Assembly (NCBI RefSeq): GCF_000429665.1
Contig: NZ_AUCH01000017.1
Coordinates: 66,625 to 130,624, forward strand
Length of the DNA: 64,000 bases
Direction of reading: 5' to 3'
DNA from: Azovibrio restrictus DSM 23866
Lineage (GTDB): Bacteria; Pseudomonadota; Gammaproteobacteria; Burkholderiales; Rhodocyclaceae
Below, in pieces: positions 59,114-64,000 of this stretch; positions within the stretch are counted from its first letter, which is position 1, and each line of letters begins with the position of its first letter. Below the pieces are notes generated by a model. It was not told where the DNA came from and searched no databases. It worked only from the letters and a program-made list of their open reading frames with translations. Made by a program: the position numbers and the translations under genes.

Positions 59114-60781
59114 ATGATCTCCCTCAAGAACGTCACCTTGCGCCGTGGCAGCAAGGTGCTGCTCAACAGCGCTTCCGTCACCCTTAACCCCGGCGAAAAG
59201 GTCGGCCTGGTGGGGCGCAACGGGGCGGGCAAATCCACCCTGTTCGGACTCCTGAACGGCAGCCTGCATGAGGACGGGGGCGACTATTCGATCCCCAAGC
59301 AGTGGCGCATGGCCCAAGTGGCCCAGGACATGCCCGAGACCGAGGAGAGCGCCACCGACTTCGTTGTGGCCGGCGACACCCGGCTCCTGGCCGCCCAGCG
59401 GGAGGTGGATGCGGCCGAGGCCAGCGAGGACGGCATGCGCATGGCCGAGGCCTACATCGCCCTGCACGACGCGGGGGCCCACGATGCCGAAGCCCGGGCC
59501 CAGGCCCTGATCCTCGGCCTGGGTTTCCGGGTCAGCGAGCTGTACCAGCCGGTGAACAGCTTTTCCGGCGGCTGGCGCATGCGCCTGCAACTGGCCCGGG
59601 CCCTGATGTGCCCCTCGGACCTGCTGCTCCTGGACGAGCCCACCAACCACCTGGACCTGGACGCCCTGGTCTGGCTTGAAGCCTGGTTGAAGCGCTACGC
59701 CGGCACCCTGATCGTCATCAGCCACGACCGGGAATTCCTGGATGCCATCACCGGCGTCACCCTGCACATCGACAACACCCGGCTGGTGCGCTACGGCGGC
59801 AACTACAGCAAGTTCGAGGACATGCGCGCCGAGCAGATGGAACTGCAGCAGGCGGCCCTGGCCAAGCAGGCGGACAAGATTGCCCACCTGAAGAAGTTCA
59901 TTGACCGCTTCAAGGCCAAGGCCAGCAAGGCCAAGCAGGCCCAGAGCCGGGTCAAGGCCCTGGAGCGCATGGAGAAGATCGCCCCGGTGCTGGCCGACGC
60001 CGAATTCACCTTCGAATTCCAGGAACCCCTGAACCTGCCCAACCCCATGCTCTCCCTGGTGGAGGTGAGCATCGGCTACCCGCCTCCCGAGGATGCCCCG
60101 GCCGGTACGCCCCCGACCACCATCGTGCGCGGCATCAACCGCTCGGTCCAGGCCGGCCAGCGCATCGGCATCCTGGGCGCCAACGGCCAGGGCAAATCCA
60201 CCCTGGTGAAGACCATCGCCCGGGACCTGCAGGCCCTGCACGGGGAAGTCACCGAGGGCAAGGGTCTCAACATCGGCTACTTCGCCCAGCAGGAACTGGA
60301 CGTGCTGCGCCCCCAGGACACGCCTCTGGAACACATGATCCGCCTCGCCAAGGACACCATTGCCGCCGGCCGCAGCGGTTACGTGGCGGGCCGGGAGCAG
60401 GATCTGCGCAACTTCCTCGGCACCTTCAACTTCAGCGGCGACATGGTGAAGCAGGCTGTGGGCACCATGAGCGGCGGCGAAAAAGCCCGGCTGGTGCTGT
60501 GCATGCTGGTCTGGCAGCGGCCCAACCTGCTGCTTCTGGATGAGCCCACCAACCACCTGGACCTGGCCACCCGGGAAGCCCTGAGCGTGGCCCTGAACGA
60601 ATTCGAAGGCACGGTGATGCTGGTGAGCCACGACCGGGCCCTGCTGCGTTCCGTGTGCGACGAATTCTGGCTGGTCTCCCGGGGCGGCATTTCCCCCTTC
60701 GACGGGGACCTGGACGATTACCAGCGTTACCTGCTGGAAGAGGCCAAGCGTTCCCGGGACGAGGCCGCCGGGGGCCGCTGA
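59114..60781 (+). CDS. ABC-F family ATPase
   Basis: This 555-residue protein has two ATP-binding cassettes in one chain and no membrane part, as in the ABC-F family that acts on ribosomes. Both have Walker A (GRNGAGKST and GANGQGKST), ABC signatures (FSGGWRMRL and MSGGEKARL) and Walker B with LLLLDEPTNHLDL and LLDEPTNHLDL. The linker (about 240-320) is charged, as usual. It is nearest to YheS. The ATG at 59114 is preceded by about 230 bases of gene-free sequence in which I could not identify a firm promoter. Confidence 0.88.
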   Translation: MISLKNVTLRRGSKVLLNSASVTLNPGEKVGLVGRNGAGKSTLFGLLNGSLHEDGGDYSIPKQWRMAQVAQDMPETEESATDFVVAGDTRLLAAQREVDAAEASEDGMRMAEAYIALHDAGAHDAEARAQALILGLGFRVSELYQPVNSFSGGWRMRLQLARALMCPSDLLLLDEPTNHLDLDALVWLEAWLKRYAGTLIVISHDREFLDAITGVTLHIDNTRLVRYGGNYSKFEDMRAEQMELQQAALAKQADKIAHLKKFIDRFKAKASKAKQAQSRVKALERMEKIAPVLADAEFTFEFQEPLNLPNPMLSLVEVSIGYPPPEDAPAGTPPTTIVRGINRSVQAGQRIGILGANGQGKSTLVKTIARDLQALHGEVTEGKGLNIGYFAQQELDVLRPQDTPLEHMIRLAKDTIAAGRSGYVAGREQDLRNFLGTFNFSGDMVKQAVGTMSGGEKARLVLCMLVWQRPNLLLLDEPTNHLDLATREALSVALNEFEGTVMLVSHDRALLRSVCDEFWLVSRGGISPFDGDLDDYQRYLLEEAKRSRDEAAGGR

Positions 60782-60796
60782 GACAGGGCGGGCGCT

Positions 60797-62926
60797 TCAG
60801 GAGGGCAGGGCAGGGGCGTCGGCGGCCAGGCGGGCGCAGGCCCCCTGGCGCTCGAAGTAGGGCAGGCAGTCCGCCTCCGCCAGGGGCGGGCTGTGGAAAT
60901 GGCCCTGGAACAGGTCGCAGCCCATGGCCAGCAGGGCGTCCCGCTGGGGCCCGGTTTCCACGAACTCGGCCACGATCTCCACATTGCGCGCCTTGCCCAG
61001 GGAAGTGATGGCCCGGATGATGTCGGCGTTGGTGCTGTTGCTGAGGACATCCCGGGTCAGGGAACCGTCGATCTTGATGGCGTGGATGTCGAAGCGGCGC
61101 AGGTGCAGCAGGGACGAGTAGCCCATGCCGAAATCGTCCATGGACAGCAGCACCCCCAGGTTTTCCAGGGCCTGCAAGGTGGCATTGGTACCCTTTTCGT
61201 CAGGAATGGCCTCGGACTCGGTGATCTCGATCTCGATTTCATGGCTGGCCAGACCATGGTGCTGGAGCAGGGCCGCCAGGCGCGGCGCGAAATCCGCCGC
61301 CCCCAGCTGGGTGGGGGAGACATTGATGGCCAGGGACAGGTATCCATGGCCCAGGGCATTCCAGCGCGCCTTGCAGGCACAGGCCTCACGCATCACCCAA
61401 TCCCCCAGCCGGTCGATGCAGCCCCCTTCTTCTGCCAGGTTCACGGCCACTGCGGCGGGAATCCGTCCGTGGTTGGGGCTGTGCCAGCAGATCAGCGCCT
61501 CCAGGCTCACCAGGACGCCGTTGCGATCATGCTTGGGCTGGTACAGCAGGCTCAGCTGGCCCTGGTCTATGCCGGCCCGCAGTTCATCCAGCAGCTTTCT
61601 GGCCATGCGCCCCACCTCGTCACGCCGCCGGGTGATCCGGTCGCGGCTGGGCGTTTCCGCCTGGATCAGGGCCAGGGCCTTGCGGTACACCTCTTCCTGA
61701 TGGTGTTTGCGCTCCGCCTCGGCAAGGCGCACAAAGGGCAGGTAGAACAGGGTACTGAGGACGATACCCACAGCCTGCAGGGCCGCCCCCCGCCATGAAC
61801 CGCTCAGCAGCCAGCCGGAAATGAGGGGCGGAGTGGTCCAGGGAATGCCCGCCGGCTGCAACTGGATGAATCCCACCTGCAGGGCCAGCAGGGTCAGGGC
61901 CGCCAGCGCCAGGGGCACCATCACGAAGGGCAGGACGTAGATGGGAGAAAGCACCACCGGCAGGCCGAACAGGATGATCTCGTTGATGTTGAAGATGGAG
62001 GGGAACAGCCCGAGCATGGCGATCCGGCGCTGGGAACCATGGGGCACCGCATACCAGATGGCAAACACCAGCCCCAGGGTGGAACCCGCTCCGCCCAGGA
62101 GCACGAAGGCATCGAACAAGGGCCGCCAGGCCAGGCCGCTGCCGGGGGGGTGCTCGGCAGGACTGAACAGGTCGCTGCCGTAGGCATCCAGCACATGTCC
62201 CCCGTGCACCCCGATGAACCAGAACACATGATTCACCAGGGTCGCCATGGACGTGGCCAGGACATCCCCGAAAGACTGGAGCTCCGCCCATTCGGCAAAC
62301 GCCGCCAGGGGGTGGTAGGTGACCGGCAACTGCCGCAGGAGCCCGTTGGCCAGCATGAACAAGGCGCCACAAAAGAAGACCGGCAGGCTCAGGCGCAGGG
62401 CCTGGTAGAGCATCTTGTCCGCATCCAGGGGAACCGTCACCAAGGTCAGCCAGCGCTGCCGGGCCGCCCAGTGCAGCAGTTCGGCCGAAGCGATCCCCAC
62501 CAGAATGCCCAGCAGCATGGCCTCGTAGCCAAAGCCGCCATCTTTTTCCGGGGCGTACAGCACGCAGATCATGAAATTGATCAGGGTGGAGAGGCCCACC
62601 ATCAGGGGCGAGGGGGTGTCGTCCTCATCGCTCAGCAGGGACAGACGGCCGTTCAGATGCACGGCCACCACCACGGAAAGGGCCAGCCCGAACACCCCAT
62701 GACTGGCCGCCACGGCCCGTTCCAGCACATCCCGCCAGCCGGGGCCGAACAGGCTGTTCAGGAAAGACAGATAGGGCTGGTAGGGAAAGTGCTGCAACAG
62801 CATGGCAACCACGCCGAACATGGTCAGGGGCAGCAGGGAGACAAACCCATCCCGCAGGGAAAGAAGCCAGCGTTCCGTCCGCGCCCTGAAATAACCCGTC
62901 ACCTTCCCCCACCTCCGGTAAAACAT
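60797..62926 (-). CDS. PTS EIIC-like membrane domain fused to EAL domain
   Basis: The ATG at 62926 gives 709 residues; a TTG six codons earlier is less likely. The N-terminal ~400 residues form many membrane helices resembling a PTS lactose/cellobiose EIIC, including FNINEIILFGLPVVLSP. The C-terminal ~250 are an EAL c-di-GMP phosphodiesterase domain with NVSPTQL, EITES, DDFGMGYSSL, KIDGSL and QGHF intact. The EAL motif reads E476-A-L-I-C480-W, so the usual Arg is Cys. Without EIIA/EIIB partners in view, it may sense rather than transport sugar. Confidence 0.83.
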   Translation of the reverse strand: MFYRRWGKVTGYFRARTERWLLSLRDGFVSLLPLTMFGVVAMLLQHFPYQPYLSFLNSLFGPGWRDVLERAVAASHGVFGLALSVVVAVHLNGRLSLLSDEDDTPSPLMVGLSTLINFMICVLYAPEKDGGFGYEAMLLGILVGIASAELLHWAARQRWLTLVTVPLDADKMLYQALRLSLPVFFCGALFMLANGLLRQLPVTYHPLAAFAEWAELQSFGDVLATSMATLVNHVFWFIGVHGGHVLDAYGSDLFSPAEHPPGSGLAWRPLFDAFVLLGGAGSTLGLVFAIWYAVPHGSQRRIAMLGLFPSIFNINEIILFGLPVVLSPIYVLPFVMVPLALAALTLLALQVGFIQLQPAGIPWTTPPLISGWLLSGSWRGAALQAVGIVLSTLFYLPFVRLAEAERKHHQEEVYRKALALIQAETPSRDRITRRRDEVGRMARKLLDELRAGIDQGQLSLLYQPKHDRNGVLVSLEALICWHSPNHGRIPAAVAVNLAEEGGCIDRLGDWVMREACACKARWNALGHGYLSLAINVSPTQLGAADFAPRLAALLQHHGLASHEIEIEITESEAIPDEKGTNATLQALENLGVLLSMDDFGMGYSSLLHLRRFDIHAIKIDGSLTRDVLSNSTNADIIRAITSLGKARNVEIVAEFVETGPQRDALLAMGCDLFQGHFHSPPLAEADCLPYFERQGACARLAADAPALPS

Positions 62927-63383
62927 CCGCCCGCCGCTGCACAAGCAACACCGGCTTCACGTCGGCATCAGGAAACCCCCTCCATCCCGGCAGCCCGGGC
63001 CACTACAGCCCTGGTTCCAGCCAGGCAAACCCAGCCCGGCGCCCCCGACGCATCAGGACCGAAGCATAACAGCGGAACCAGCGGAAGGGGAAACCGGCGT
63101 CATGCTGTGTGCCTGCAGCCATCTTGGATGAATCTTGCCGATATCGTTCTGCGGCCAATTGGCCTCGACAAGAGCTACGGCATGTTCCTGGCTATAGAGC
63201 TGAATAGCACACAATTTTCTTTTCGGGTCTTCTACGCAAACCCGCCAGTTTTCAGTCTGATGGCTGGCTGGGGTTGAAGTCTGGGCACCTCGAAAAACCT
63301 CATTCCTTAAAAGCCCGGGGTCTGCTTAATCAATGACTTACAACACTAACTTTGAGGAAACAGGGTGTTTATCGGGTTAATGG
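62927..63383. other. Gene-free stretch with falling GC content
   Basis: No convincing gene is seen on either strand. From about 63060 onward the sequence becomes clearly richer in A and T than the rest of the window, marking the start of a region of different origin. No complete insertion sequence, tRNA or attachment site was recognised. Confidence 0.5.
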
Positions 63384-63893
63384 CTACCATGGTTGGAGCG
63401 GGCTGGCACGCTGGAAGATTGGGGATGACACCTTATCAAAATTGATTTCGACTAGCCTAGATTCATATTCTTCGGATTTGAAACTGGCAACTGGTTTTTC
63501 GTTTTTGAAAATCGTGAGGCGAACACCCGTTGTCATTCCCAGCCCTTCACTAACCTCGTACGCGTAAGGCAGCTTGTAAAAGCGTATAGAGGCTAGGCCA
63601 GTATGTGATGCGCCGTCAGATTGCAAAACGATACCAGCCTTGTTTTGGGTGGAAGCCACCAAGTTGATTTCGATTTTTCCAATGGCACCATATCGATAAA
63701 TCATTTTCTTCAAAGGCTCAGTTTTCTGATCGCCGCATAGCGAGGCAATTTTTGACTCAAATCGAGCATTGAAAAACGCGACTTCATTTTCTTTGCAGTG
63801 CGACGGAATGCTCTCGTTAGCCATAGCGTAGGCACAGAAACCCCAACTGAATGCAATAGAAAGGGTGAAGATATATGGGCGCACTGAGGTCAT
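63384..63893 (-). CDS. Exported protein of unknown function, AT-richer than neighbours
   Basis: This 169-residue protein begins with a signal peptide (about 1-25, ending AYAMA) and has two Cys in the mature N-terminal part (SHCKEN and SLCGDQ), a likely disulfide. No family is recognised. Codon use and base composition differ sharply from every other gene in the window, so it was probably acquired by horizontal transfer. The ribosome-binding site is weak. It might be a gene in a mobile or variable region that continues past the window. Confidence 0.6.
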   Translation of the reverse strand: MTSVRPYIFTLSIAFSWGFCAYAMANESIPSHCKENEVAFFNARFESKIASLCGDQKTEPLKKMIYRYGAIGKIEINLVASTQNKAGIVLQSDGASHTGLASIRFYKLPYAYEVSEGLGMTTGVRLTIFKNEKPVASFKSEEYESRLVEINFDKVSSPIFQRASPLQPW

Positions 63894-64000
63894 GTGGATT
63901 TAGCACCTAACAGGATGGTGAGAAAGTCCGCGCCCTTGGCGTGATGCGGGAAAGCGGGCAGACTTGGGTCTGAAAGATAGAACCTAATTTTCGGGAGGAA

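Noticed and set aside
63283..63315. GGGCACCTCGAAAAACC stretch reminiscent of an insertion sequence end
   Set aside because: No matching inverted end, target duplication or transposase fragment was seen nearby.
63905..63911. ACCTAAC, which on the minus strand reads GTTAGGT like an integron core site next to the last gene
   Set aside because: No matching partner core site or imperfect palindrome of attC size was found on either side of the gene.

Overview
The window is GC-rich, tightly packed bacterial chromosome. The gene order smc-zipA-ligA, the rpsB-tsf-pyrH-frr-uppS-cdsA-dxr-rseP-bamA-skp-lpxD-fabZ-lpxA-lpxB-rnhB superoperon, glnD-map running away from rpsB, and the hpt/mtnP pair all point to a betaproteobacterium. 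Rhodocyclales (Azospira/Dechlorosoma-like) is my best guess; this is inferred from gene content and style, not from a search. Most genes overlap by 1-16 bases or sit a few bases apart, and GTG and TTG starts are frequent.

Layout. 1-9336 (+): the C-terminal part of SMC, then zipA, ligA (with an apparent internal duplication), galU, hpt, a methyltransferase and a methylthio-purine nucleoside phosphorylase. 9356-13790 (-): a PAS-GGDEF protein, glnD and map. 13939-28924 (+): a promoter with a structured rpsB leader, then translation factors, isoprenoid and phospholipid precursors, outer-membrane biogenesis (rseP, bamA, skp) and lipid A (lpxD, fabZ, lpxA, lpxB), ending with rnhB and a SpoU-type RNA methyltransferase. 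29033-33184 (-): a YqhD-like alcohol dehydrogenase, the PEP-synthase regulator, and a coupled App1-type phosphatase plus MGDG-synthase-like glycosyltransferase. 33353-43990 (+): a bacterial alpha-2-macroglobulin with an intact thioester motif and PbpC, separated by five small, mostly exported proteins and two tandem terminators.

44097-55906 (+) is the most interesting part: a nine-gene, membrane-stress-like island. It encodes YjfI (DUF2170), PspA/IM30, a 113-residue protein with two ribbon-helix-helix-like segments, a YqiJ-type membrane protein, a YqiK-type flotillin, a zinc-ribbon protein, a 1765-residue AAA ATPase, a single-HKD phospholipase D-like protein and a CorA-like membrane protein. 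In front of it lie two tandem palindromes (GACAT-N3-ATGTC) overlapping a perfect TTGACA -35 box. Parts of such neighbourhoods are known; the full composition, the candidate operator and the candidate autoregulator look worth following up.

55932-63893: a sigma-54-type promoter in front of an orphan NifX/NafY-like gene, then an RcnB-like secreted protein, hslR, a DUF2628 protein with a zinc ribbon, a lipoprotein, an ABC-F ATPase, and a PTS EIIC-EAL fusion with a changed EAL motif. The last kilobase is visibly less GC-rich and carries one unrecognised exported protein. No rRNA, tRNA, CRISPR or intact insertion sequence was recognised.
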